Shown piece by piece: positions 23,701-29,750 of a DNA stretch of 64,000 nt. The notes beneath the pieces were generated by a model that did not search any database, had not been told where the DNA came from, and was given only the letters and a program-made list of their open reading frames with translations. Made by a program: the position numbers and the translations under genes. Origin of the DNA: Chitinophaga pendula (GTDB lineage Bacteria; Bacteroidota; Bacteroidia; Chitinophagales; Chitinophagaceae); assembly GCF_020386615.1 (NCBI RefSeq), contig NZ_CP077769.1, forward strand, positions 2,170,001 to 2,234,000, written 5' to 3'. Numbering within the stretch: the first letter of the stretch is position 1; each line of letters opens with the position of its first letter.

Positions 23701-25435
23701 TCTTACCGATAATCCGATCCTGCCTACTGCTATCGTGATCGGTAAACCGGTCGCCAATGTGCAGATCTATGTCCTGCGTCCTGATCGCTCTCTGGCACCG
23801 GTTGGCGTAAGCGGAGAAATTTGTGTAGGTGGTGCCAACTTGGCAAGAGGATACCTCCACAGACCCGAACTGACAGCGGAAAAATTTATCCCACATCCGT
23901 TCAGTAACATACCTGGCGACAGGATATATAAAACGGGCGACCTCGGTCGTTGGCTACCTGATGGTAACATAGAATACCAGGGTAGAATAGATGAGCAGGT
24001 GAAGATCCGTGGCTACCGTATCGAACCGGGTGAAATAGAACATGCGCTCGAACAATCCGGCCACGTCAGCCAGGCCATTGTCCTCGCTAAAGGCGAAGGA
24101 GACAGCCGCGGACTTGTTGCGTACATAATTCCTGAACAAGGATTTGATCGTAACGAAGTGATGACTTACCTTGCCGGTCGATTGCCGGAGTACATGGTGC
24201 CCGCGCAGTTCGTTTCAGTAGAAAGCTTCCCCATTACTGCCAACGGTAAGATCGATAAGAAAGCTCTGCTGTCCATGGAAACCATCGTAACCACCGCTAC
24301 AGGATACAGCGCAGCCCGCAATGCCCTGGAAGCACAGCTGGTAAGCATGTGGGAAGAACTGCTCGAAATTGACCATATAGGTATCAACGACGATTTCTTT
24401 GAATTAGGTGGACATTCGCTGCTTTCTATTAGGTTGGTGTCAGCGATCAAAAAAGAAATGGGAATAGACGTGTCCCTCAGCCAGGTATTTGAAGTGCCGA
24501 CAGTAGCCGGACTGGCCGCCGTACTTGATAGGATCGCCGCCGCCTCCGCTATAACAACAGATACGACCGCAGCAAAGACCCCGGAGAAAGACCCCGACGT
24601 CCTTCTGCTCAACAAAGGCGATAAAACCCGACCCATATTCCTCATCCCCGGACAGGATGGCCTGGCAAATGGTTATGATGCCGTTGCCGCCGGTCTCACA
24701 ACAGCTGGCCTGGTATATGGTCTCCAAATGCCGGGTGTAAACGAAGGGGATACCCCGCTAGATAGCATGGCCGCCATTGCGACGACCTATCGCGAACGTA
24801 TCCTGTCATTGCAGCCACAAGGTCCATATACCCTCGTTGCCCACTCTTTTGGTAGCTACGTAGCCTGGGAACTTACGCAACAGCTTGAAGCAATGGGTAA
24901 AGAAGTGTCCATACTCATATTGCTGGATGCAGCGGCACACCCTGTACCTCTGAAGCTGGAAGACGAAGGAAAAGGAGAGGACCTCCCTGCCGTCCTGAGA
25001 AATGAAGCTTTCGCACTGATAGTAGAACATCGTATGGAAGACAAATTGCCGGCCGACGCAGAGCAGGTACTGACCGCTCAGATCGCAACATTATCGCCCA
25101 AAGAGATCATCCCGGCGGTGATAAAGTATCTGAGATCACATCTCAGCGGAGAAAAACTGGATAGCCTCTGCCTGGCATTAAGAGTGCTGAATATGAAGGT
25201 GAATAACGTAGCAGTGTTGAATACGCATACCGTAGGCGGTAGCGTAAATACACCTGTAGTCGTTGTCAAGGCAGAACAGGAAGCCTGGCCGGGATTACAA
25301 GCCGACCTTGGATGGGCCGCACATGCCGCCGTACAGTCACACGTATCCCCAGGGAATCACTTCTCCATGCTCAAGAACGATAACGCCACCGCCTTGTCCG
25401 CATTGATTTTAAAACAAGTTAAACCGAGGTCATAA
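5723..25435 (+). CDS. Five-module terminal NRPS with TubC-type docking domain, two epimerases and thioesterase
   Basis: 6570 residues. Residues 1-65 resemble a TubC N-terminal docking domain, fitting uptake of the chain from the preceding NRPS. Layout by base position: C 5970, A 7300, T 8940; C 9120, A 10460, T 12110; C 12300, A 13680, T 15280, E 15470-16790; C 16890, A 18230, T 19850, E 20030-21350; C 21440, A 22775, T 24390, TE 24600-25430. Pocket codes read by eye: DAIWMGGTFK (Val-like), DVWHISLIDK (Ser), DLTKVGHIGK (the known Asp code), DGYFLGVTYK (Ile-like), DAYTVAAVCK (Phe-like). The two modules with E domains (HHLAVDG) carry GGDS carriers, and the C domains after them look like D-L condensation types. 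The last C domain reads SHLLVDG, losing the first His but keeping the catalytic second His. The TE nucleophile motif is AHSFG, so release by hydrolysis or cyclisation is expected. Confidence 0.97.
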   Translation: MSGFNLADILDLLKEANESGINFTLEEERLYVQTPEDREIDTLFLTRLKDNKHHLITYFKQHLPKEQSSALAGKIPAVPRAEDMRIPLSFSQERLWFVDQLEGTVSYHMPAALRLTGTLDVEALAKHIRTIVNRHEVLRTVIEEEEGTAYQRILAKDLWQLQHVDGTNVKDEASLQQLLSSLVDKPFDLSRDHMLRADLVKISDQEHILALVMHHIASDGWSVGILVGELTELYRADATNTPAELPELDIQYADFAIWQRNQLTEEVLDAQLAYWKRQLNATTPLELPTDFERPLTPGNKGETLTFDINSDLLTQLQQLSQEHDCTLFMTLMATFQVMLYRYSGQDDICVGTPAAGRVKSALEPLIGFFVNTLAIRSRIAGQPAFVDFLRQVRTTTLDAYEHQDVPFEKVVETVVKERNTGRTPLFQVMFALQNVPASPELEMGSLQMQDEPLVRSTSLFDLLWSMEEHVTGLRLTVQFSTELFSGNTIHRMFDHFTYLLKAVVNDPQRTISSLRMLTDTEEKELVSFNDNTLPYPEKDAITTLFEKQVATTPTATAVVFGDEKLTYQQLNEQADQLAVYLRANGVQEEVLVPMCIDRSLNLMVGILGILKAGGAYVPIDPAYPQERIAYMIRDTNGKVALIDSAYTALLKGVNPEMTTVLIDQDDWRQQVVAPFTARNTPDTLAYVIYTSGSTGRPKGTLVTHKNVTSLATGGGFVSLTAQDVLLSTGSPSFDATTIEYWGMLLNGGQLILMSEKQLLEQTLLKQEIKKRGITLMWFTASWFNQLIDEDITIFEGLKTVMTGGEKLSETHIRKFQAAHPHIVVMNGYGPTENTTFSLTHDIPHLEEGHRIPIGKPLANRTAYVLSNDLQLLPVGVPGELYLGGVGVSRGYLHQENLTAERFINDPFSDVPGAKLYKTGDRARWLANGTVEFMGRIDEQVKIRGFRIEPGEIDAVLRQCPGVKDAVVTVDTSRNGEKRLVGYVVPVAEYDHEQIFDYLRDRLPAYMVPAFLIRMEILPLTANGKVDKRALPAPDDNALFNTTPYTAPRDEKETAIIAIWERLLGVAQVGIHNNFFELGGHSLLATRVVSAIRKELETALVVKDLFTHPTVAQLAAYLQTQQGGIDNIVATIRPDKVPLSFNQERLWFIDQLEGTTQYHLPVILRLRGTLQSNALQEALSNIVQRHESLRTVIRQADGQPYQHVLPANSWQLQIVNDPLYVNDLAARQQYLESVIYAPFDLASEHMLRAHLIVLSKHEHLLVLNMHHIATDGWSMSILVNEVIDLYRAFTTNYTSPLAPLPVQYADYAIWQRNSAQAEQLSKQLVYWKEQLTGVTPLDLPTDYNRPATQTVNGTSWHFNLDNNLLIQLKQLSQQQGATLFMTLLAAFKVLLHRYSRQEDITVGSPVSGRTRQETEALIGFFVNTLTLRTQLSAGKSFLSLLQDVKKTALDAFANQDVPFERVVEAVVKDRDLTRSPLFQAMFILQNTPHTPDLQLGELDLSYETVAQRTSQFELTFSLEETTNGLEGHVEYNTDLFSETTISAMARHFSHLLREVVANPARALSDFGMLDQAEQYHLVHTLNQTVVNYPDIATQTLISLFRQQVQKTPEATAIVFEGNTLTYAQLDTASNRLANYLLANGADNTKPVALCVERSLEMIVGIWGILKAGAAYMPVDPAYPANRIGYMLEDAGALILTQEKFANEIQTIAAATTLLLLDKDQDKINKAADKTPDVNITPQHAAYVIYTSGSTGRPKGVVNEHGGIVNRLLWKQSYFNIDSNDAILQKTTFCFDVSVWELIWPSLNGARMVLAHPEGHKDPSYLQQVIEDQHITTIHFVPSMLSVFLDQLPAGSCSSLRRVICSGEALKPAQVRALHTQLPAAELYNLYGPTEAAIDVTYWHAPREEKISIVPIGRPVSNTALYILDATGNLQPQGVWGELYISGVQVAREYLNLPDLTAERFIADPFAAVPGTRMYKTGDLCRWMPDGNIEYQGRIDNQVKVRGFRIELGEIEGVLQESDLVKDAVVTAFTGVDGNYQLAAYIVPAGDFDKEGIYQAIRQQLPDYMVPAILIPLDRIPLSSNGKADKKALPAPTTVDGLATREYVAPRTETEQIVAHIWQELLAVEKVGVHDNFFELGGHSLLSMRLIAAVRKRLGVELPVKALFVHTTIATLAEHVLQQKGQQALLPTITPAVRPERIPLSFSQERLWFIDQLEGSVQYHMPAALRLSGILDKTALSFALTQIVHRHESLRTVIKEDDGRAYQTVLPNGKWKMGVIDKPLYKKDPAALQALIQEITEQPFNLAKDHMLRVQLISLGKETHILVLVMHHIASDGWSVNLLVKELVALYHAYSSGHTPPLLTPLPLQYADYAIWQRTYLTGAILDNKLAYWQHQLSGVTPLELPLDYSRPAAQSINGAMKQFRFDKSLYAGLQQLAHQTGATLYMTVLAAFKVLLYRYSRQEDICIGTPVDGRMQQETEELIGYFVNTLALRSDLSGKPSFRKLLQQVKRTTLDAFEHQEVPFEKIVDTVVKERDLSRSPIFQVLFGWQKIADNTSLSFGTLAFEEEKYEHTTSKFEMSFLMEEQEEGIGGSVVYCTDLFNAATVDRMVSHFEQLLKGIVAQPDEAIDSFALLTATEQTQLKEFFQRAPVSYKAKHVFTVTELFEHKAALYPSANAVVFEDTSLTYQQLNDRANQLARYLNSNGVKKGSLVPLYIERSVDMIVGILGIIKAGAAYVPIDPEHPTERIAWVLEDTAASIAITCESCLSKFPSTSAQLLALDSDWDKINWYPATNIPLQVNGDDPVYVIYTSGSTGRPKGVIIAHRHLADYFYGLRAATPIADSDSFGLLSSIATDLGNTVLFGSLLGGGTLHLFSKTTINDIDILATYFQEKQIDCIKIVPSHWKALSTPGRLLLPQKLLVFGGEVLETSVIADIRAAGASCVVVNHYGPTETTIGKLLHIVGDVSEYGKVIPIGKPFSNTQVYILGPGKQLCPVGVPGELYIGGDGVATGYLNNKTLTAEKFITDPVNPANGKVYCTGDVVKYLPNGNIIFQGRADDQVKIRGYRIELGEIERVLNQHEHISQAVVLAKADTQGNKRLVAYVVADASVDKNAINTYLKVQLPDYMVPAQIQVLDQFPMLANGKIDKRSLPEAEITPAIDAYIPARNETEQVLVQIWEEVLGAQRIGVTDNFFELGGDSIITIQVVSRARRHHLSLQVADIFNHQTIAALSALLATRTGGVKAINAEQGLLTGAAGLLPIQQWYFEKEQGVDTHYNQSILLEVDKNISQEVWNAAIRLLTQQHDSLRFTYHHTDGQWIQQYSELETLLSVKDLRKTKPDALTAAIAKAGEEGQRRVNLSNGTLLSATLILTHKDVKQNRLLLAIHHLAVDGISWRVILEDLEILLEALQQGTAVSLGEKTSSYREWYQALSEYAQRPAVQTQADYWETATAQYRPAPVDHSYNGPLHRKDIATYQVKLDAALTRQLLQEVAPAYRTDINDLLLSAMARVLNNWAGRPVTIGLEGHGREDISTKVDISRTVGWFTSQYPLTLDTTGITDNGLLIRHTKEILRQIPDKGLGYGVLKYLAGHTALQGETPWDITFNYLGQLDSLGGKNSKWITPAEEAAGSTMGEAYVIRRRISVNGMVAEGTLLFDWDYSTKHYNPDTIHQLAEQYVQALTALISHAAIQVKKQQWLTPSDLGLGGLVQAAELDNFLYTPLPDGSTRNEQISSIYRLSGLQEGMLFHGLYDGNEEDAYTEQFTWHLKNLNRDIFVQSWEYLLQKHSILRSAFIYDVFRIPVQCVYRNVTLPLEELDFRHLKEELLEQACKEYEHKNKSKGFDFAAAPLMRVGLIRVADDKYRMIWTCHHLLIDGWSMPILIEELSQAYEALVNGATPSLGEEDRYEDYIRFLESRDKGAENEHWKNYLGNVSTNTLLPFVNATAERTKGKGTYLIEQLHLDEERTRSINTFAQQKRLTVNTLMQGAWAYLLYKYTGSNDVSYGIIVSGRPDELPGIEKRVGMYINTLPFHTAISGEQRVIDWLLQIQQEQVKCRQYQYTPIQEAQRWTGIPGDLFDTLMVYENYPVDRKVTSVTGGLQGEQEPVEEHTNYPLSIAIGAEKEIAILFQYNSALLDVAYIHQLKTHFDLVLSQLVSMADAPITALSLMAEADKQVLDKQFNNTAAPYPDNETITNLFAVQVRNKPQHTAIVFGDDRITYEEFDARSNQVAHFLAASGIPAGSMVGLLAYRGFDMMVAMMGILKSGCAYVPFHIEYPAERYQMMIEDAGIQHVLYTDQELFESAGIDANIGLHISGSQVYSKGHFNIRITPETAAYVMYTSGTTGRPKGIAVDHRNILKLVYDDGPIAINGDDILMQWSNYAFDGSTYDIFSAFLMGATLVLIRDEQASDIYALTAILAKEKVNVSFMTTALFNSFVDTAVEHLLPLRMVLFGGEMVSLTHVKKAFAVLGPGKMVHVYGPTETTTYATYYAINELAPHGHIPIGRPLANTRILLLDTNGQVVPPGVNGELYIGGDGVAIGYVNNEKQTSERFITVPGQDGRWYRSGDLGRWLPDGNIVYTGRADNQVKIRGYRIEPGEIETVLLQCPQVSEAIVTVHTDANGTKKLLGYVIPEGEFDKSAIVTFLKGRLPDYMVPSMLIGMEKWPLTVNGKIDKKGLPAPSDADVLLTNSYVAPHNEIEKQLAGIWQELLNRRQVGRNDNFFELGGDSIITIQVVSRAKRFGYTLQPRDLFVHQTVGALANLLASRQTQAVSAEQGVLTGQSGLLPIQQWYFESESTTLSHFNQSMLLAVDKKLNTAILSTVITQLVAYHDSLRFVYDKASTGWTQTYGTATGALEIADVTTAEGDSLEEQLYMLGDQYARSLDINNGILFRAVLIQMPEQEECHRLLFVVHHLAVDGVSWRILLGDIERLLEAATSGAELSLGLKGSSYREWYNALNTYSRQPRLQRQRDQWLRVVQNYHPVPVDMPFDGVLRGDDMGLCSLRLSPELTRQLLQEVPRAYHTEINDVLLSALSAVLYDWAGANISIGLEGHGREDISADIDISQTVGWFTTMYPIQPDASTRTDRGRLLREVKEYLRQVPDKGLGYGVFKYILNDEAFHGNEPWDITFNYLGQFDSVLQQNKWFRTATESAGSDVGDDYRIRHKFSVSSIVEKGELLVYISYSQRHYKEETIQQLTEKYVQELEQLILHALRQLEQHPIATPSDFGLTGLATNAELDSFIYHRLTTEQFSSVYRLSSLQEGMFFHSLYDSSAGHYTIQFTGLIYHLNVPMFIQSWQYLLQQHTILRSAFFHDAFQVPVQSVFRNVTMPVTQLDFTGMTEEDRKIAIDRIEEEERSKPFDLDTPPLMRLILVRLQDDHYRMVWTFSHLLVDGWSLPILISGLLQNYEDLMNGQQPLVQEDRYEDYIRHIERKDKYGAETFWRKYLAEAGNGTLLPFVPQTAERTKGKGDYQVEEMILDAGRTATILAYAQQQRVTVNTVIQAVWAYLLSSYTGQQRVTYGVTVSGRPDDLAGVEQRVGLYINTLPLCTAVDPEQEVTAWLQQIQQEQVQSREYQYTSLNDIQRWLEVSGELFDSFLAFENFPVDDLLSVQEWQLQLDETFMQDHANYPLGISATVSKDIRLALKYNRALLDTPYALLILEGFDHILRQLCDRPQVKVKELSLLTAAATRQLLVDFNKGDFELNIPKGTTVLDLFDEQVKVRPDATALVFDNDFLTYAELDERANQLAHYLRNKGVKEEMLVPVCILRSLDMVVALFGILKAGATYLPIDSSYPMDRITYMIEDSRATVMITSSDLAEQLQLPAGPEMIYLDTDDTLIRSMSVKAPQTALTAENMAYVIYTSGSTGRPKGVMIEHRGVVNLAMSQAISLRLEPGMRTLQFAAFGFDASCYEIFNTLLSGGCLVIPRQEDLMSAAQFGALVRSQQVDLVTLPPSYQHTIREELGSIRTIVSAGEPLNREDGTYFQSKGIRLVNAYGPTENTVCTSLTDNPILPTAIVIGKPVANVQIYVLRPDRSLAPVGVSGEICVGGANLARGYLHRPELTAEKFIPHPFSNIPGDRIYKTGDLGRWLPDGNIEYQGRIDEQVKIRGYRIEPGEIEHALEQSGHVSQAIVLAKGEGDSRGLVAYIIPEQGFDRNEVMTYLAGRLPEYMVPAQFVSVESFPITANGKIDKKALLSMETIVTTATGYSAARNALEAQLVSMWEELLEIDHIGINDDFFELGGHSLLSIRLVSAIKKEMGIDVSLSQVFEVPTVAGLAAVLDRIAAASAITTDTTAAKTPEKDPDVLLLNKGDKTRPIFLIPGQDGLANGYDAVAAGLTTAGLVYGLQMPGVNEGDTPLDSMAAIATTYRERILSLQPQGPYTLVAHSFGSYVAWELTQQLEAMGKEVSILILLDAAAHPVPLKLEDEGKGEDLPAVLRNEAFALIVEHRMEDKLPADAEQVLTAQIATLSPKEIIPAVIKYLRSHLSGEKLDSLCLALRVLNMKVNNVAVLNTHTVGGSVNTPVVVVKAEQEAWPGLQADLGWAAHAAVQSHVSPGNHFSMLKNDNATALSALILKQVKPRS

Positions 25436-25472
25436 ACAAACACTAATTATCTAATCTCTTGAATCCAATAGT

Positions 25473-27149
25473 ATGAACTTGCTAAGTTTGTTGCAGAGAA
25501 AATCCAAATTGTTTTATGTCCTGCTTCTGCTCCTGGGACTGGTCAACAGTATCTGGTCCAGTGCTTTGCTGTTGCTCATCAATAGCAAAGTATCAGGTAC
25601 ACCACTGCCCTTTGTAAATGGATATGACTGGCAGATCTATGTAGGCCTCATAATTGCCTCATTCATCACATCTGTATATTTCCAGTCCTATACCATTAAA
25701 TTGACCTATGAGCTGGGTAATGACCTCGGTCTCTCCATATTTGAAAAACTACGTTTCACCAACTATGAAGAGTATGTAAGTCTGGGCGAAGATAAAGTAC
25801 GTACCGCCACCGCAGACGTAACCACTTTACAACGTTTCCCACAGATATTCATCGAAGCCTTCAATGCTGGGGTGATGATACTGGTAGGGGTCACCTACCT
25901 CTTATTTGTCAATTTGCTGGGGGCACTCGTGATCTCAGGGGTGTTGATACTGCTGGGTGCTTTGTACTATATCCGCAATATCGCTATACAACGCGACCTT
26001 AACACGGTGAGAGACCTGGCTAACGTATATCAGCAAAGTGTGAATGACTTCCTTAAAGGTTTCAAAGAAGTAAAAATGAGCATCCGCAAAAGCGACTCCC
26101 TCTATTATGATCATATCACCACCAACCGCGATCGCGTAAGACACCTGACGGTAAAGACCATGATCAGTTATATGGGTAATGAATTGATGGGTAACTACGT
26201 GTTCTATATGCTGATAGGTGCCATCATCTTTTTACTGCCCTTATTATTAGGTACCGGTGCCGTAGTAAGCAGCAGCTTCATCGTAACATTGCTCTACCTC
26301 ATGGGACCTATCGGTATCGCTGTCGGACAGATCCGCGAATTCACCTTGATGCAGATCGCTGTAGAACGCCTGCAGGAATTCCACCAGCGCATTAATGCCT
26401 CTAAAGCAATCGAAATAGGCCATGGCGATGTGAAAACTATGAGCGGTGAATTCGAAAGCATCCGCTTCGAAAGTGTAACCTACGAATACTACGATACCAA
26501 ACGCGCGCAGACTTTCCGCCTCAAACCACTGAGCATAGAAATAAAAAAAGGAGAAAGCATCTTCATTACAGGTGGTAACGGTAGCGGTAAAAGTACCTTC
26601 GTCAATCTTCTCACAGGATTATACATCCCACACAGCGGCTCCATTTATCTCAACGAAAACCCGGTAGGAGAGAATACCTACCCCGGATATCGTGATCGCA
26701 TCGCTGCTATATTTACGGATAACTGCCTCTTCGCAGAAAACTATAGCAACCTCGATCTCGATCCCAACAACGAACGACTCATGTACCTGATCCGCAAAAT
26801 GGAATTGCAAGACGTAATATCCTTCGATGCAGAACGCAAATCTATCAGGGCAGACCTCTCCAAAGGACAACAAAAACGCCTGGCGCTCATATACGCCTTG
26901 CTGGAAGATAAAGATGTCATGGTAATGGATGAATGGGCGGCAGAACAAGACCCCGTGTTCCGTGCCTTCTTCTACAAAAAGATTATCCCCGAACTAAAGG
27001 AAATGGGAAAGACGGTGATCGTTGTGACGCATGACGATGCCTACTTCGATTGCGGTGAACGCCTGATCAAATTTGATTACGGCCAGATCGTCAGTGATAC
27101 GCATGCTAAGCCTGCCGTACAGAACGCCATTTCAATGAACCACAACTAA
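25473..27149 (+). CDS. Cyclic-peptide-type ABC exporter (fused membrane and ATPase domains)
   Basis: 558 residues: a six-helix membrane half (about 1-315) fused to an ATPase (about 330-545), the SyrD/PvdE-like architecture used to move nonribosomal peptides across the inner membrane. Walker A is GGNGSGKST, the signature is LSKGQQKRLAL, Walker B is VMVMDEWAAEQDP and the switch His is in VVTHDD. WAAEQDP after Walker B is typical of this cyclic peptide exporter family. It begins 37 bp after the NRPS stop and is almost certainly co-transcribed. Inference: it exports the peptide made by the two upstream synthetases, into the periplasm in this Gram-negative background. No peptidase C39 domain is present, which argues against a bacteriocin maturation exporter. 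Confidence 0.93.
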   Translation: MNLLSLLQRKSKLFYVLLLLLGLVNSIWSSALLLLINSKVSGTPLPFVNGYDWQIYVGLIIASFITSVYFQSYTIKLTYELGNDLGLSIFEKLRFTNYEEYVSLGEDKVRTATADVTTLQRFPQIFIEAFNAGVMILVGVTYLLFVNLLGALVISGVLILLGALYYIRNIAIQRDLNTVRDLANVYQQSVNDFLKGFKEVKMSIRKSDSLYYDHITTNRDRVRHLTVKTMISYMGNELMGNYVFYMLIGAIIFLLPLLLGTGAVVSSSFIVTLLYLMGPIGIAVGQIREFTLMQIAVERLQEFHQRINASKAIEIGHGDVKTMSGEFESIRFESVTYEYYDTKRAQTFRLKPLSIEIKKGESIFITGGNGSGKSTFVNLLTGLYIPHSGSIYLNENPVGENTYPGYRDRIAAIFTDNCLFAENYSNLDLDPNNERLMYLIRKMELQDVISFDAERKSIRADLSKGQQKRLALIYALLEDKDVMVMDEWAAEQDPVFRAFFYKKIIPELKEMGKTVIVVTHDDAYFDCGERLIKFDYGQIVSDTHAKPAVQNAISMNHN

Positions 27150-27217
27150 TAATAGTATCCGTTAATCACCTGAAGGGTACACAGGAGTGCCCCGAGCTTA
27201 TCAAAAGAATCCAACTG

Positions 27218-29665
27218 ATGAAAACAACATTCATTTGTGCAATGCTGCTGTTTCTGAGCATCTGTACAACTTATGCGCAAACACAGACAGGACAGATCAC
27301 CGGTCAGGTGCAGGACGCTTCCCGGCAACCCGTCGTAGCCGCCACCGTACTGCTAAAACGGACTACGGACTCTGCTATCGTAAAGGCAGCGCTCTCCGAT
27401 GATAAAGGTGCCTTCAGCTTCGAACAGATCGCCTATGGCAACTATTTCGTCAGCCTTACCTATATTGGGTATAAAGATACCTACCTCCCCGAATTTACTT
27501 TACAATCCCCAACATATACCTTACAGCCTGCCACATTACAGGCAGGCGAACAAAACCTCAAAGGAGTAACAGTGGCAGCTAAACGCCCGCTGATAGAACA
27601 ATACGTAGACCGCACGGTTGTGAACGTAGAGGCGGATATCATGTCCGCCGGCGGCTCCGCCATGGATGTCCTCGAGAAAGCTCCGGGCATATTGGTCGAT
27701 AACCAGGGAAATATATCCATCAAAGGAAAACCTGGCATCAAAATATTCATCGATGGTCGTGCTACCTTTCTTAGTGGAAACGACCTGGCTGCTATGCTAC
27801 GCAACATGCAGGCCAGTCAGCTCGATCAACTCGAGATCATCTCAAACCCTTCCGCTAAATATGATGCAGCTGGTAACGGTGTGATCAACATCCGCACTAA
27901 AAAAACTAATACCAGCGGCTTCAGAGGCGTAGTGTCAGCAACCTTCCAGCAGGGACGCTATCCGGGCACTAACGAAAACTTTAACTTCAACTACCGCAGC
28001 AACAAAATTAATCTCTTCGGTGACCTCGGATATAGCCTGAAAAAAGGATTCGAAGACATGTATATCCGCCGCAACTTCCGCTCCGATGATGGTAAAAACA
28101 TCGTGTCCATCTACGACCAGAATTCTTATTCCCCTAATAAGAACCAGAGCTATACTGGCAAACTAGGACTGGACTTCTACGCCAGCGAACGTACTACCCT
28201 CGGTGTGGCAGTAAGCGGATTCCATAACCCCTCCGAATCTACTACCGATAATAATACATTGCTCAAAAATCCCGATGGCTCCGTACAGACAAAAGTAGTA
28301 GCGCCAGCTACCACAAAAGGTAAATGGGATAACAAAGAAGTAAATGTTTCCCTTACACATCGCTTCGACTCTACAGATCATTCCCTGCAGCTAGATGCAA
28401 CTTACCTGGATTACAATACCACCAATCTCCAGCAGTTTAACAACTACTACTTTGATGGTAATGGTAACCCTTCCGAAGATGCCAAATTGTTCAGAACAGA
28501 TATGCCGGGTGTTATCAAAATATATACGGTAAAAGCGGACTACACCAGACCCCTGGGCGTAGGCGGTGCACTCGAACTGGGTGCAAAATATAGCCACGTA
28601 AACACCGACAACAACGCTCAATACTTCGACCTTAAAGGCAATTCCTGGATTAGGAACGATGTATTGGGTAACCACTTCTTCTATAAAGAATACGTATACG
28701 CCGGCTACCTGAACTATAAGAAAACCATGGAACAGTGGGAATTGCAGGCAGGTCTGCGTGCAGAACAAATGCAGATGAAAGGCAACCAGGTAAATGGTAA
28801 TCAATCCTTCGATCGCAAATACTTACAGTGGTTCCCATCCGCTTTCATCGGATACAACATGGATGCCGAAAATAAAGTAGTGTTAAGCTATAGCCGCCGT
28901 ATCGAGCGCCCCGACTATCGCAGCCTCAACCCATTCCGGCTGTTCGTGGACCAATATACCTACGAAGAAGGTAACCCTTACCTGAAACCCCAGTATAGCA
29001 ACAACATCGAACTAAGTCACATGTACGCAGAAGGAGCACTCACCACCACCTTGCTGTATAGCAAAACCACTGATGTGATCCAGGAAGTAGTACAACAGAA
29101 CACCGATACCAAAGAATCATATGTACGTCCGGAAAACCTAAGCACCCGCCGTATACTGGGTGTCAATGTCAATGCACAGATACCGTTGAGCGAAAACCTG
29201 GTAACCGTTGCGTATTTAGAATTCAATAACAGAAAATTCGATGGCACGATTAATAAATTGCCTTACTCCCTCAGTCAGAACACGTTCAATGGTATCCTCC
29301 GTCAGCAGGTTAAATTTCCGGCAGACTGGAAAGCAGAAGTGGCAGCCATCTATACCTCTCGCAATATCGATGGTACCTTCGTGCAGGAACCTACCGGTGC
29401 TATCAGCGTAGGCGTGTCAAAAGACTTCATGAAGAGAAAGGCAACTATCCGTCTCTATGGTGCCGATATCTTCCGCTTCTACAAATATGAAGCTACCAGC
29501 CGGTATCATAACGTAGACGTGTATATTAACAACAGATGGCAGACACAGTCTGTAAGAGTAACCTTTACCTATCGCTTCAATAGCGGCCTGAAATTGTCCG
29601 AGCCCGAAAAGAAAGAAGATTCAGCCGAAAAGACACGCGTGAAAATGAAAGACAAGGATAAATAA
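27218..29665 (+). CDS. TonB-dependent-receptor-like outer-membrane beta-barrel protein
   Basis: 815 residues. A signal peptide ends near residue 20 (TTYAQ), followed by a carboxypeptidase regulatory-like domain (about 22-105), a plug-like segment (about 110-225, with VINIRTKK) and an outer-membrane barrel of the OMP_b-brl_3 type ending in a charged Lys/Glu tail. Such proteins are TonB-linked receptors or barrels of Bacteroidota. It lies 68 bp after the exporter and before a strong terminator, so it is probably the last gene of the NRPS operon. Inference: it takes up or recycles the peptide or a metal complex of it, or provides its outer-membrane passage; the sequence alone does not decide. 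It is unlike the SusC protein further right and has no SusD partner. Confidence 0.85.
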   Translation: MKTTFICAMLLFLSICTTYAQTQTGQITGQVQDASRQPVVAATVLLKRTTDSAIVKAALSDDKGAFSFEQIAYGNYFVSLTYIGYKDTYLPEFTLQSPTYTLQPATLQAGEQNLKGVTVAAKRPLIEQYVDRTVVNVEADIMSAGGSAMDVLEKAPGILVDNQGNISIKGKPGIKIFIDGRATFLSGNDLAAMLRNMQASQLDQLEIISNPSAKYDAAGNGVINIRTKKTNTSGFRGVVSATFQQGRYPGTNENFNFNYRSNKINLFGDLGYSLKKGFEDMYIRRNFRSDDGKNIVSIYDQNSYSPNKNQSYTGKLGLDFYASERTTLGVAVSGFHNPSESTTDNNTLLKNPDGSVQTKVVAPATTKGKWDNKEVNVSLTHRFDSTDHSLQLDATYLDYNTTNLQQFNNYYFDGNGNPSEDAKLFRTDMPGVIKIYTVKADYTRPLGVGGALELGAKYSHVNTDNNAQYFDLKGNSWIRNDVLGNHFFYKEYVYAGYLNYKKTMEQWELQAGLRAEQMQMKGNQVNGNQSFDRKYLQWFPSAFIGYNMDAENKVVLSYSRRIERPDYRSLNPFRLFVDQYTYEEGNPYLKPQYSNNIELSHMYAEGALTTTLLYSKTTDVIQEVVQQNTDTKESYVRPENLSTRRILGVNVNAQIPLSENLVTVAYLEFNNRKFDGTINKLPYSLSQNTFNGILRQQVKFPADWKAEVAAIYTSRNIDGTFVQEPTGAISVGVSKDFMKRKATIRLYGADIFRFYKYEATSRYHNVDVYINNRWQTQSVRVTFTYRFNSGLKLSEPEKKEDSAEKTRVKMKDKDK

Positions 29666-29707
29666 AAGCCTTACCTGTAGCTGTTAACAGCGCAACAGTA
29701 AATAAAT

Positions 29708-29750
29708 AAAAATGGATGCTGCTCATATTTTGTACAGCATCCATTTTTTA
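29708..29750 (+). terminator. Rho-independent terminator of the NRPS operon
   Basis: A 14-bp stem (29708-29721 pairs with 29735-29748, core ATGGATGCTG/CAGCATCCAT) with a 13-base loop, A-rich on the left and T-rich on the right. It sits 43 bp after the receptor stop and closes the NRPS/exporter/receptor operon. Confidence 0.85.
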
